64,000 bases of DNA, taken from assembly GCF_963678635.1 (NCBI RefSeq), contig NC_087070.1:20567461-20631460 (forward strand), written 5' to 3'. This DNA comes from Symsagittifera roscoffensis. Its lineage: Eukaryota > Xenacoelomorpha > Acoela > Convolutidae. Made by a program: the position numbers and the translations under genes. Below, piece by piece: positions 37,045-47,910 of the stretch (positions are counted from its first letter, which is position 1; each line of letters starts with the position of its first letter). The notes beneath the pieces are model-generated. The model ran no database searches. It was not told the origin of the DNA and saw nothing but the letters and a program-made list of their open reading frames with translations.

Positions 37045-40000
37045 TTGAAGAGCTTGCTTGACGATGCCAATAACGAAGCAGTCAAGATAATACGCACCGG
37101 AACGGACCAGCAAGACTCAATCATTGAACGATTGAAAATTTTAAAAGTTTTGTACCGAACGATCCAACAACGATCAAAACGATACGAGCGTACCCTCAAC
37201 AACACTGCCACGTCTTCTTTAAACTCATCACGAGTAGCCAGCAACGTCTCGACGCCTTCAATAATACGACAAGCCTTGGAAAATCTTCCCCTTCGAAGCC
37301 AAACGGAAAGTTTAACCCGTAGTACCACTACACAAAACGTCACCATGGACCAGGACACCCCGGACGATTTGCCACAATTTTCAGGATTGCCAGCAATCTT
37401 AAGCGCTACTTCAAACCACAGTTCAAATTCCGCCCAGGACAATTCAGGACTCCTACTTCGCCCCGGATCTAAAAGCGACGCCAATACCTTGGATCATCGC
37501 ATTCATCAACAACAAACAGAAACTCTTGGAACTCAAACTGCCCATGGAACTCACCTCCATCCTCAGTCAAACCTCTCATTGCAGCAGCCGAACGCCGACT
37601 TGTCACAAAGTTCAAACCTTCAGCCGAACCACCCAGAAGCTCAACTTCAAGAAACGACTATAGAATTGAACAATGGAACTCAACTCCAAATCGACAATCA
37701 GCAATTGACAGCAACAGTGGGACAAAGACCGAACTCAGAAGCTCAACTTCATGAAACGTCACCGCACTCCAACCCTGGAACTCAAATCCAAGTTTTAAAT
37801 CAGCAGATGAACGCACCAGCAACCCGACAAAGAAATGTTTCAGCGCCAATATTTCTTCCGACAGCAACTTCAAAAGCAGCTCAGAGTCAAATGATTGGAC
37901 AGCAAATCACACACCCAATTATTGCTCCCCAGACAGCTAGCCCCCCATATGGACTATACCAGCCTTCAAGCCAACAACAGAACCAGCCTTCAAGCCAACA
38001 ACAGAACCAGCCTTCAAGCCAACAACAGAACCAGCCTTCAAGCCAACAACAGAGGACACATAATCCGAATAGCGCCTTTAGACCCATCTTGACGATTGGA
38101 AATCAGAATTCAACCAATCATCCCCCCACCAACGTGTTCAGTGGACACCAGACGACAGCTAAGGGTATCACAAACATCAACGGAGTACCGATACCAGCAC
38201 AACCAGCACTACTGCCAACGAACCAAGGAGATCAACGAACAGCAACAAATTGGACCTCCAGCCAGCCGACCCTGACTCACCAATGTACACAACCTGCCAT
38301 ACGATCGTACCAGGAAGGATTTCTGGGAACCACGACAGCATACAACCCTTTGAACATGCCGACATCATCAACAACAGCCTTCACTCATGCAGGCTGCAGG
38401 GGACCAACAGGAACAACTCACCCAAATATCAGCCGACCTCCCCCTCATCAACATGCAGTCCATCAACATGCAGCACATCAACATGCAGCACATCAGAACC
38501 AGCCGACTTATTTTCCGATTTCGACCACCCTTGGAACAGCACCGACAGAACACAACCATCATCAAACGATCTCGAAGATATTCAGGAAATCAGTGCCCAT
38601 TGTCAAACCATTCATATTCGACGGAGAACCTGAACAATGGTTAGATTGGATAGGATTGTTCAACGCAACCATCAACAGCACCGACATGACAAACTCGGAA
38701 AAGATGACACATCTGCAGAAACTTGTATCCGGAGATGCCAAATCTCTCATCCGAGGATATGGATGCAATGGAGCAATGTATGACGCAGCCCTTCAGCGAC
38801 TGGAAAACGACTTTGGTAACCCGACGAAGATAGTTACATCCTTCCTTCAACGACTCGACGCCATCAGCGGCCCCAATCTACGACATACCAGAAGCTACAA
38901 GGACCTCGCCAACTTCCTACAGACGATGGTCGATACATTCACGACACTTGGATTCCAGCACGATCTACACTCTACGACAAATGTCCAAACAGTTTTGTCA
39001 AAACTGCCTACCCCTTGCCGACTAGAATTGAATAGATACAATCTGCAATGCAACATCAGACAACCATCACTCATCGACCTCACCAATTGGTTCAACATCT
39101 ACGCCGAAGCATGCAGCGATTTGCCGAGCAACAGCAACAACAACAACACCAGAAACAGCAGCAGCAGCAACAACTACAACAGCAGCATCACTCATGGATC
39201 ATCATCCAACGGTCACACCCACCAACATGGACTATCGGATCACCGCGCCAATCAGAACAACCGGAACCAGCAGCGCAGCCAGCAGCAACATAAATCTGGA
39301 CAAAAGGATCAACGACGAGATTTTTGCCCGGAGAAACGCAATTGCCAGTACCTTGGAAAATGCCAACACTTTATCGCAATGAACCCAAAAGACAGATTAC
39401 AGCATGCCAGGGACCTACAACTATGTTTCAACTGCCTCAGCCCCCACAAGTTCGCCGACTGTCAATCAACGCAAACCTGCCGGACGGACGGATGCAGTAA
39501 GAAACACCACACACTTCTGCACAACAGCAGCACCTACAACTCGACGACACAGAGGGAGACAGCCAACCGGAACTCCAGACAACATGACGACACCACCAAC
39601 TGCAGCACCAGCATAAGCAGAAGGAAATCGACTCGCCACATTCCGACCCTGCCAATAACGATCTCTCATGGCAAACATAGAGTTCATGCCTATGCAATGC
39701 TTGATTGTGGAAGCAAACTGACATTGCTTAAATCATCAATCGCCCTCCAACTCGAAGCAGATCTGCAATTAGACGACACCATCCAGCTAAACCAAACACT
39801 GGCATCATCAGACACAGCTTCTACAAAGATCACGATCGCGATTGGACCCCACAACCAGCAAAAGCAGCCATTTCAACTAAATGACATCGACGTCATAATG
39901 GATTGGAACCTTTCCCAATTCAACCCTGAACTCGTCAACTCCATCTGCCAAAGGAACGAGCCACTTCAACACATTCGGATAGCCACACTGCCCTCGAAAG

Positions 40001-40539
40001 AAATCGGAATCATCATTGGATGCAATTTCGCCGAACTCGTGACACCTTCAGAAGTAATCCATTCAAAACAAAATGTGCCTATTGGATGGAAAACGCCACT
40101 TGGATGGTCTCTCTGTGGACGAGACAATGCAGCGACACCCAACAACATCAACACAATCAACTTCACGACAGACGATATACTGTTTCGCCACGTAGCTGAA
40201 TGGATGAAAATGGACGCCGAAGGGATTTCAACTGACCAACGCAGCCTCTCAACAGACGACAAGGAAGCTCTCCGCATCTTGGAATCTTCAACAACCCGCT
40301 TGCCCAATGGACACTACGAAGTTGGAATGCTGTGGAAACGTGGACAACAACTGCCAAACATTAGATGGCTTGCCAAGAAGCAGCTCGATAGCCTTCTTCA
40401 ACGACTGAAGAGAAACACCGAGTTGGCACAGAAATATCAGGAGACCATCGACACCGACTTGCAGAAAGGTTTCATAGTCAAAATGATGATTCCCATGAAG
40501 ACTCAACACGAAAATGGTACCTTCCTCATCATCCAGTGA
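37045..40539 (+). pseudogene. BEL gag and aspartic protease ORF (1164 codons)
   Basis: Residues 1-480 are a low-complexity Gln/Thr/Asn/Pro-rich region containing four 24-bp repeats (37963-38052). About 500-680 is the gag core (FDGEPEQWLDWIGLF, RGYGCNGAMYDAALQRLENDFG). About 750-830 holds Cys/His clusters (CQYLGKCQHF, CFNCLSPHKFADC, CSKKHHTLLH) typical of BEL nucleocapsid. The protease site follows, MLDCGSKLTLL, with Cys where BEL often has Ser. Then GIIIGCNFAELV, PIGWKTPLGWSLCG and the start of RT. The ORF ends in a frame change: the expected WYLPHHP motif sits one frame over from 40515, and this frame runs into TGA at 40537. It gives the element its gag plus protease region only. Confidence 0.9.
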
Positions 40540-41372
40540 CAAACATCAATAAACCTGGCAAGGTACGCCGAGTCCTTAATGCATCGAGCATCTACAAAGG
40601 AGTATCACTCAACAGCAACCTACTAACTGGACCAGACCTCCTCACAAACCTTACTGGAATCGTTATGCGATTTCGCGAGGACCAAATCGTTATTTCTGCC
40701 GACATTGAAGCAATGTTCATGCAGGTCTTCGTGAGCCCAGAGGACCAGCCTTATTTGCGATTTCTGTGGAAGGACAACATTGGCCAACCCGCAACCTTCC
40801 AATACACCCGCCACATCTTCGGAGCTATCGACTCACCATGTGTTGCCTGCTACGCCACTCGACAAAATGCGAAGGACAATGCCGACAAATATCCAGCCTT
40901 GGAGCAAATCAGAAAACGCAACATATACATGGACGACCTATACAAAGCCGTTCCAACACCGACGGAAGCGACACAGTTAATGAACGACCTTCAAAAGATG
41001 TTCAGCCTTGGAGGTTTCAACCTCACACAATGGACCTCAAACTCTCAACAATTCCTCACAACAGTCAACGAGAACCACTTGGAAAACAGCGACAGCCTCA
41101 CCAAGAAGGAACCACCCCTCGAAAGAGTTCTTGGGTTGAAATGGAAACCAGACACGGACGTCTTTCTTGTGGAAGCAAAGAAGTTTCACGCCATTGACAA
41201 GAAGGACTTAACGCAGCGCAAACTATTGAAGTTTGCTTCTTCAATCTTTGACCCGCTTAGAATTACGATGCCACTGACAATTCGACTACGACAATCACCT
41301 CAACTTGCATGGAGTAATGGACCTCAATGGGGACAAACCTCTAAACATGGAGCATTTAACAGACCTCAATGA
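40513..41372 (+). pseudogene. BEL reverse transcriptase segment
   Basis: Frame opens at about 40513 with WYLPHHP. It contains RRVLNASSIYKGVSLNSNLL, LTGPDLL, ISADIEAMFMQV (first catalytic Asp), LRFLWKD, TRHIFGAIDSPCVACY and NIYMDDL (catalytic YMDD at about 40923). It is shifted relative to both the upstream gag-protease frame and the downstream RNase H frame, and ends at a TGA in 41370-41372. Catalytic residues are intact although the polyprotein is broken. Confidence 0.9.
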
Positions 41373-42138
41373 TTGGATAGACAAGCGAAGCCAATTCAAC
41401 GACATCTGCCTGCCACGGGTTTACTTCAAACCAGAAACGAAGATACTGGAAACCCAACTCCATGTATTCAGCGACGCCTCCGAACTTGCCTTAGCATCAG
41501 TTGCTTAGCTCAGAATCAGATACGACGACGACACAACGGAACTCAAGTTCGTCATTGGAAAAGCCCGAGTAGCACCCATCAGCAGAATGACAATTCCAAA
41601 TCTCGAGCTTCAAGCCGCCACTAACGGAGCTAAACTGTCTCATTTCATCAAAGAAAAACATGACTTACGAATCGACAGTACGACACTATGGACAGATAGT
41701 ACAACAGTTCTTCATTGGATAAACTCGCCGAATCAACGACACCGGATCTTCATTGCCAACCGCCTGAATTTCATCATGGACTCAACATCTTCACTGGACT
41801 GGAGATACGTGCCCAGCAAAGACAACCCTGCAGACGACGGAACACGTGGTTACAAAACATGTGACATGACTACCGATTCACGATGGATCAAAGGACCAGA
41901 CTTCTTGTTAAGACCATCATCAGATTGGCCTAATCACCCGCCAACACAACCTACAGCCGATATTCATCTGACAGACAACGACCCACAACCGCCAACATCA
42001 GTAATCGACTTCAACCGATTTAGCACTTGGACAAGAGCACTCAGAGTTACTTCATATGTTCTTCTCTTCGCAGAAAACATCAAAAGGAAGACACGCCAGA
42101 GCCTCTCACTTCAACACCTCACCTTAGGATTCGCATGA
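41305..42138 (+). pseudogene. BEL RNase H segment with internal TAG
   Basis: Third frame. It begins after a shift near 41290-41310 and contains HVFSDASELALASVA (RNase H first Asp), then TAG at 41506-41508, and continues with MTIPNLELQAATNGAKL (Glu), LWTDSTTVLHWI (Asp) and RYVPSKDNPADDGTRG (last Asp). Ends at TGA 42136-42138. The active-site acidic residues persist on both sides of the stop. Confidence 0.88.
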
Positions 42139-42223
42139 ATCATTAAACACTCACAGAATCAATCATGCCCCAAGGAAATAGCATGCCTGACAAAGAAATC
42201 TGACATTCCACCCCCCCAGCCCT

Positions 42224-43474
42224 CTACAACTTCTTTGCCCCTTCATCGACGATCACGGATACTTACGTGCCAAAGGACGACTACAGAAAGCCCCGCTTCT
42301 ACTTTGCAGCCGACATCCAGTCATTCTGAACGCAGAACACTACCCAATACAGCTCTTCATGAAGCAAACACACGAAATAAATTCCCATTGTGGAATGGAA
42401 CACACCCGAAGCATTCTTCAGCAGGACTTTTGGATCATAAAATCACGCAAGCATCTGAAGAAAACTATTCGACAATGCATACCTTGCCGACGCCTTCGAC
42501 AGGAACCAGTGAAGCCTCTGATGGCAGATCTACCCCTACAACGACTCCCTTTATCGGAAAATAGTTACCCCTTCTACTCAACAGGAATTGACTTCTTTGG
42601 ACCCTTTGCCACGCGGAACAACGACGAGTACAGTAAGCGATACGTTCTCTTCTTCACCTGCCTCGTCACGCGAGCAGTTCATTCAGAAATATGCCAGCAA
42701 ATCGACACAAACTCAACTCTACAAGCCATACGCCGTTTCATCGCTAGACGCGGTAAACCCAGGATCATCTTCTCTGACAACGGAAAAGCCTTCATTGCAG
42801 CTGACAAGAAATTACAGGAAAGCCTTTCTGAGATTCAACACAGCAACGACTTCAACAATCAATGCCAATTAATTGGAATAACCTGGAAGTTCAACCCACC
42901 TGCAGCTCCTCACTTTGGTGGATCAAGGGAACGCCTCATAAAAACATTTAAGATTGCCTTCAACAGAGTCATTGGAACACGGACACTGGACGACGAAACT
43001 CTGTCAACCTTCACGTGCGAGGTTGAAGCTATGGTGAATTCTCGCCCGCTAACCCACGTCTCATCAGACCCAACCGACGACGAGCCCCTTACACCCAATC
43101 ACTTTCTACTAGGACGACCAACAAAGAATTTGCCTCCCGGATTGTTTCTCCCTCGCCACACAACGGACAAGAGAACTTGGAAACAAGCTCAAGCCTTGAG
43201 TCAACAGTTCTGGAACAGATACCTCAAAGACTACTTGCCAACCTTGACGACCCGAACCAAATGGACAAAGCAAGTGGAAAATCTTCAGCAAGGAGACCTT
43301 GTATGGATACTGGAAGACCTAACGCCTCGAGGTCTTTGGCCCCTGGGACGGGTACTTCGTACTTTCCCAGGTGCAGACGGAATCGTTCGCTCCTGCGAAA
43401 TTAAAACTAGCAGGGGGATTCTACACCGACCAGCAGTCAAACTCTCGCAAGTATTGGACCACAGTAACAACTAG
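42224..43474 (+). pseudogene. BEL integrase segment
   Basis: Reopened frame (approximate left limit 42224; first ATG 42359). It has the zinc-binding HHCC motif (H..H...CIPC), core STGIDFFGPF (first Asp), IIFSDNGKAF (second Asp) and PHFGGSRERLIKTFK (catalytic Glu), then NSRPLTHVSSDP, LTPNHFLLGRP and the BEL-specific C-terminal GDLVWILEDLTPRGLWPLGR. Stop TAG at 43472. Length and motif order match BEL integrases. Confidence 0.92.
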
Positions 43475-43590
43475 ATGACCAACATGATCAACGACAGCTA
43501 GCAACTAGATGACCATTACAATCAACGACGACGTACCATCAGCTTCAACGAACAATTTTCTAAATTGCAACCTGCAAACGGGCCCGGCTA

Positions 43591-43778
43591 TGTCTACGAC
43601 ATTTGAACTTTATTCTTTGCCGAACCTAATTTTTTCACAATTTCGACTTGAATATGCCGCCAAATTAGTAAACTGAAAGACTCAAAACTCAAAAATCAAA
43701 AGAAATCATTTAAAAAGAAAGAACTAAACTACGATCTGAAATTGGAATCTTAATCAACCAAACGTATTGCCATTGTCA
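43591..43778 (+). repeat. BEL 3' LTR, 188 bp
   Basis: Starts TGTCTACGACATTTGAAC and ends TTGCCATTGTCA. It is followed by ATAGT (43779-43783), the right target duplication. No obvious purine tract precedes it; the last bases before the LTR are CAAACGGGCCCGGCTA. Confidence 0.95.
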
Positions 43779-43783
43779 ATAGT
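43779..43783. repeat. target-site duplication, right (ATAGT)
   Basis: Exact match to 36384-36388, showing that this copy arose by a single integration event and has not recombined with another copy. Confidence 0.9.
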
Positions 43784-43961
43784 TATAATTCTTTTCTTTG
43801 CCCATTTTTTCTTTAACTTTGCAACCTTGCGTTTGAATTGGCCGAAACCAACTCTTGAGCAAATGAAAACAAAATGCGCCGAATAAACACAGACAGGGAC
43901 AGAAGGAAAATGGTCTCAAACAATTTTTTGAGAAGAGAAAATTTCAATTAGAAAACAAACC

Positions 43962-44029
43962 GGTTCTGGTCGGATTCGAACCCTGGCACTTGCTGTCCCA
44001 TGCGTGGACGTTACAGTGCTAATTACAGA
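43962..44029 (-). other. tRNA-like / tRNA-derived SINE remnant
   Basis: On the minus strand GGTTCGAATCC (43972-43982) is a canonical B-box/T-loop. A four-pair GTCC/GGAC stem closes a 7-base loop around GCA (about 43994-44008), and TTAGCACTGTAACG resembles a decayed A box. The acceptor stem pairs only partly (TTCTG/CAGAA) and the loop lacks T33. It is more likely a SINE head or tRNA pseudogene than a working tRNA-Cys gene. Confidence 0.4.
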
Positions 44030-44976
44030 AGAATCCGAGGAAAATCAATTTTTACAAAAAAGACTAAGGGTGGCTTCGCAACACTTGGGATACCACAAAA
44101 AAGCATTGTAAGCTAGCTGACAAAAAGTATTATAAACGCCACTTCGAAAAATCGAGAAAAATTCGAAAAACCCTTCTACTACAAAATGTTTTCTCTGCAA
44201 GAATGTGAATTTGAGAAAAACAATGGAAAAGTGTATGGGGCAAAACAAGTTCAAACATAACCAACAGACAATGGATAAGAGTCAATGAAAGCAAGTAAAC
44301 ATAAAAAAACACTTGTTTTTTAAAACAAAAAACAAATTTTCGTAAATCCAACTCGGAACATTTTTTAAATTAACCCAATTTGAGAAAACGGGATCAATAG
44401 GTAAAATTTTTTTTTGCTGTGAAGGCGTATACATAAATGCCCTTGTCGAAGTTAGAAGTCAATCACGTTTTTTGTGTCTTTTACACTTTTTCAAAAGTTC
44501 GGGTCGAGAAATTTGATTTCAAAAAAAAGCAATTTAAGTCAATCTAAACAACATGTTTATTACTGTTTTTGAATTAACTGGAAGTTTTTTTATAAAAAAG
44601 GTTGAACGATAACACAAAATAGACTTTATAAAAAATTTAAGGACAAACAGTTTTTAATTGAACCAAGACTGTTTGGTCTCATTTAGTTATTGCAGGCAGT
44701 TCATTAATACTTCATTGGGAAACTATGGGTGCATTATACTCTTATACTTGATACTTGGATAATTTTTTGAAGTTGCTTGATTTATCTTGTAGTATGAAAG
44801 TATTTTCGAGAAGGAAAGAAAGTTTTCTCTTGTTACTTTTTGTTACTACAATTGATAATTTTGATTGGAACAACAAAATCTTTTAACCCTTAAATTACTG
44901 CAATAGTAGCTTTTGGTTATAATGAAAGTTTCGAATATGTGCTTGACCAAATCTTTTGTCTCGACTATTCTTTTTG

Positions 44977-45000
44977 GACGAGCACTGCCATGTGCTCGTC
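44977..45000. repeat. perfect 9-bp-stem hairpin
   Basis: GACGAGCAC at 44977-44985 and its exact reverse complement GTGCTCGTC at 44992-45000, with loop TGCCAT. It lies 20 bp upstream of the candidate exon at 45021. Confidence 0.6.
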
Positions 45001-45020
45001 TTTGAAATTCGAAACATAAA

Positions 45021-45133
45021 ATGAAGTGTTCGGTCCATGCAAGTTTCTCGAGTCAGACAACATTTGCAAATGCCACCTCAAACTTTCAATTTGTTTTTCA
45101 CAAAAATATTTCTAGTTTTCGCTCCGCGGTGAG
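45021..45133 (+). other. candidate first exon (weak)
   Basis: ATG at 45021 opens 37 codons that run without a stop into a strong donor (GGTGAG before GTAAGT at 45134). The peptide (MKCSVHASFSSQTTFANATS...) has no recognisable domain and no downstream exon was found. Could be chance. Confidence 0.2.
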
Positions 45134-45454
45134 GTAAGTGGACACTGTGTTTTCTAATGTTATTTTGTGATTATTTGACATTATTTACTGTTAAATATTT
45201 CTAATGTTTAATTTGAATGGTTTCTTGCTTTAAATTTTTGTAGTAACGACTTTGTTGCCCCAAAAAATTTTGTCTTTATTATAATCTAGTGACGGTGGTT
45301 CTAATATGTGGTTTTGGCTAAATATGTGTTCTACTCAAATTCACATTAAGAATACATATATACTGGAATATTTCAAACTCGCATGTTCATACAATTGCAA
45401 AAAAAAATCATTCGTTCTATAAACAAAATTGCTCGAAAGTTCTATATAATTCGA

Positions 45455-45600
45455 GAATCAAACTGCGAGTTAGCGCGACCCATTTTGCGACTTACGCGAC
45501 TCATGTTGCAATTTTTTGCAAACCATATTGCGACTCATGTTGAGAGTTTCCGCGAACCATGTTGCGATTTCGCGCGACTCATTTTGTGCGAACAAAGTGT
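45455..45600. repeat. GCGACTCATGTTGC minisatellite
   Basis: Words such as GCGACTCATGTTGCRATTT and GCGACCCATTTTGCGACTT repeat about seven times at roughly 20-bp spacing. They resemble the GCGACTAATTTTT words of the 5.6-kb unit but are not identical. Confidence 0.7.
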
Positions 45601-45719
45601 AGAAATGGTACTTCTACTGTATTACATGCTATAGTAACCTGAGCGTAAGACTGATTCGTCATTAAGTTAAGTAGTACAGCAAACAAAGGGTAAAGTTCAA
45701 AATAGTCCATTCTTCGAAG

Positions 45720-47910
45720 ATATTGTCCTCCTATTCCAAAAAATAAAATTTGACAAAATTGGTGACCCCCCTCAAATCGGAACTAAGAAAACTAATGTTA
45801 TGAAATTCAGAGGAGCGATACTAGAGATGATTTGACCCGGGCATACAAAAAACGGGACCCCTCAGACTCTTGAGGGGCTAGTGATAACGGTCCCCGGAAG
45901 TGTAAATGGCCCTATCAGAACTCGGAAACTAGCGACGGTGTTGGGCTCAAATTCTGGTATGTTGTAGGCCCAGTTGAGGGACGCTTAAGTTTAGAACCCC
46001 AGAACCCTTAGACCCCCACTTCTGGTTTTATGCCCTAAGAAAACAAACCCAGCTCTAACTTCCGGAAGCCGTTTCTCGGCCACCGATGAACGCAGGGAGC
46101 TGAAGCTTGAAGGGATGATAGTTAGTGGCAAGATACATCTTGTATTATAATTTGAATCAAATCCGGCAGTTGGACCGTAAGCTATTAGCACTTGGAAAAA
46201 CACCCACTTAGACCGGAAATAGGCAATTTACGCGAAATAATGAGGTCATATCGATTTTATTGCGGCAATGGACATAAGATACGGACCCCGAAAAAAGACC
46301 CCCAGTGATTGAAAACCCTCCTTCTGGTGTTAATAGCCTTTTCCCGGAAAAAGTGATAATGGACCTTAGAAATGGCATAAATTGTAAAGTATTGATGGGA
46401 TATGAATGAAACTTGGTAGTTAAGTGCCCCATGGGATTCTGAACCCAAATATGGAAGTTTGACCCCGGTTGACCCCTGGGTGACCTTAAGTTGACCTTTT
46501 GGCGTTTTGACCACAAACTTGCATGGAAAGCCCCAGATTAACACCGGAAAGTGGCGTATTTCCCAGCCCAACCCCTGGAAATGAGAATGGGTCACCTTGC
46601 TAAAAGTTTGAAGGAAAACTTATATTTGGAGAATTACAGCAGAAGCCGATAGAGATACAGTTTTATATTGAAACCTTGGAGTAGAAGATTTAATTTAAAG
46701 TGGACTTGGTAAACATTGGGTTCAATTTAGCTTGGCCAATGCGCTATTATTAGAATATCAATCAGGGTAAAATAAAAGTAGTCCCAAAGCAATCTGATAG
46801 TAATAGGACCGCGGCATGAGAAACAAGTTTCCTAAATAGTATGAATGGATGGGGATTTTACTTGGCTTCCCGGAGGTGACTCTTTGGTTTAATTTGACCC
46901 CTAATAGACCAACTACGTTCGCCTGATAGCAAGAAGGTCAGGATTGGAATAGAGTGCAGATAGAAAATTTAGATGCCTGAAATTAGTTAGCTACCCATGA
47001 AAAGGGCCTCCCCCTACCCTTAGGAGGTCGGAACGTTAACGGGATAATTAAAATAAAGACGTTGGGAGGATTACTGGGTAAACATAGCACGGTTTGGAGG
47101 TTGAGTTCAACTCGAGAGCTGAAGTTCACAGATTTCAGGAATTGGTTGATTAGAATCGTATGAAATTTGTTTGCTTGGTCAAATTGTGACAGCTACCGCA
47201 TACCGGGTATCTAATAAGTGTGAAAAGTTTGATAAAAGAAACCGAAATGGGCACGTGGCAGAGTTGAAAGGGGGACGGGTATAGTCTTAAACATGTGCGG
47301 ACGGCTGATTTAAGCGGTTGTCAGGACTGATAGGGAATGGCGTGACTTAACTAAAACTAAGTGTAAAGAAAGATAAGGAAATGGAGGGTACCGGAGAGTT
47401 TGTTAGAGTCAGAAGAATTATTGCGATCGAATCGAATAGTTTAAGGTAGTCGCCTGATTGTCAAAGTAAAGTGAGAACGATTTGGAAGACTTGTTAATGT
47501 GAATGTAGATTAGTTAGTGAATGTTAGTTAGGCTATCTCGAGGATATTGAACGTTAGTTAGGATGTTGAACGATTGACATTGAAAGAAGTTCTCGAGGAG
47601 AACGTTAGTTAATAGTGAGGTGTTAATTGAACTGCAGGAGGCAGTTGGTTTATTTAATAGTAATCGCGAACTTCTTTAATTGAATGGTTAATTTATAATT
47701 CAGTCATTTATAGGCTACTCTGGATTTGGTTATATTCATTTCTTTATTCATTCTTTTTATTGGATGTGGTTGCTATCGATTATTGATTGACGGGTGAGAT
47801 ACAATCAGAAGAGCACGAATCGCGGGGCGAGCAGCCAACCACCAAATCAACCCTTTTGGGATTGTGAACAGTACTGGGAATCGGTTGCCCCGCTGACCTC
47901 AGTACCAAAG
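45720..47910. other. GC-richer non-coding island of about 2.2 kb
   Basis: Base composition changes sharply from the AT-rich surroundings. Sequence is rich in GACCCC, GGACC and TTAGTTAG words. Loosely similar modules recur at 46005-46200 and 46290-46470 (CCACTTCTGGTTTTA with CCTCCTTCTGGTGTTAA; GGATGATAGTTAGTGG with GAATGAAACTTGGTAG). Stops are frequent in all frames and no RNA fold stands out by eye. Possibly a non-coding part of an unknown transposon or an imported segment. Confidence 0.5.

Larger units (their letters stand above)
36389..43778 (+). mobile_element. BEL/Pao LTR retrotransposon, structurally complete but coding-defective
   Basis: A 7390-bp element with 188-bp LTRs, an exact 5-bp target duplication ATAGT on both sides, a primer-binding-site-like TGGCGCAC just inside the left LTR, and a single gag-pol order gag, aspartic protease, reverse transcriptase, RNase H, integrase. 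The protein order and motifs (WYLPHHP-type RT entry, YMDDL, GTGIDFFGPF-like integrase site, GDLVWILED C-terminus) are characteristic of BEL/Pao, not Gypsy or Copia. The LTRs differ at about 7 of 188 positions. At least two in-frame stops and three frame changes interrupt gag-pol, so this copy cannot encode a full polyprotein. No env-like gene is seen. Confidence 0.96.

Noticed and set aside
37887-38087. Cys/Trp-rich repetitive minus-strand frame
   Set aside because: Antisense of the 24-bp repeats in the BEL gag region.
43962-44029. Functional tRNA-Cys gene
   Set aside because: B box is good, but the acceptor stem does not pair fully, T33 is missing and the D arm is not formed; kept only as tRNA-like.
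46208-46595. 102- and 112-codon minus-strand frames in the GC-richer island
   Set aside because: No domain, mutually overlapping, and explained by reduced stop frequency at higher G+C.
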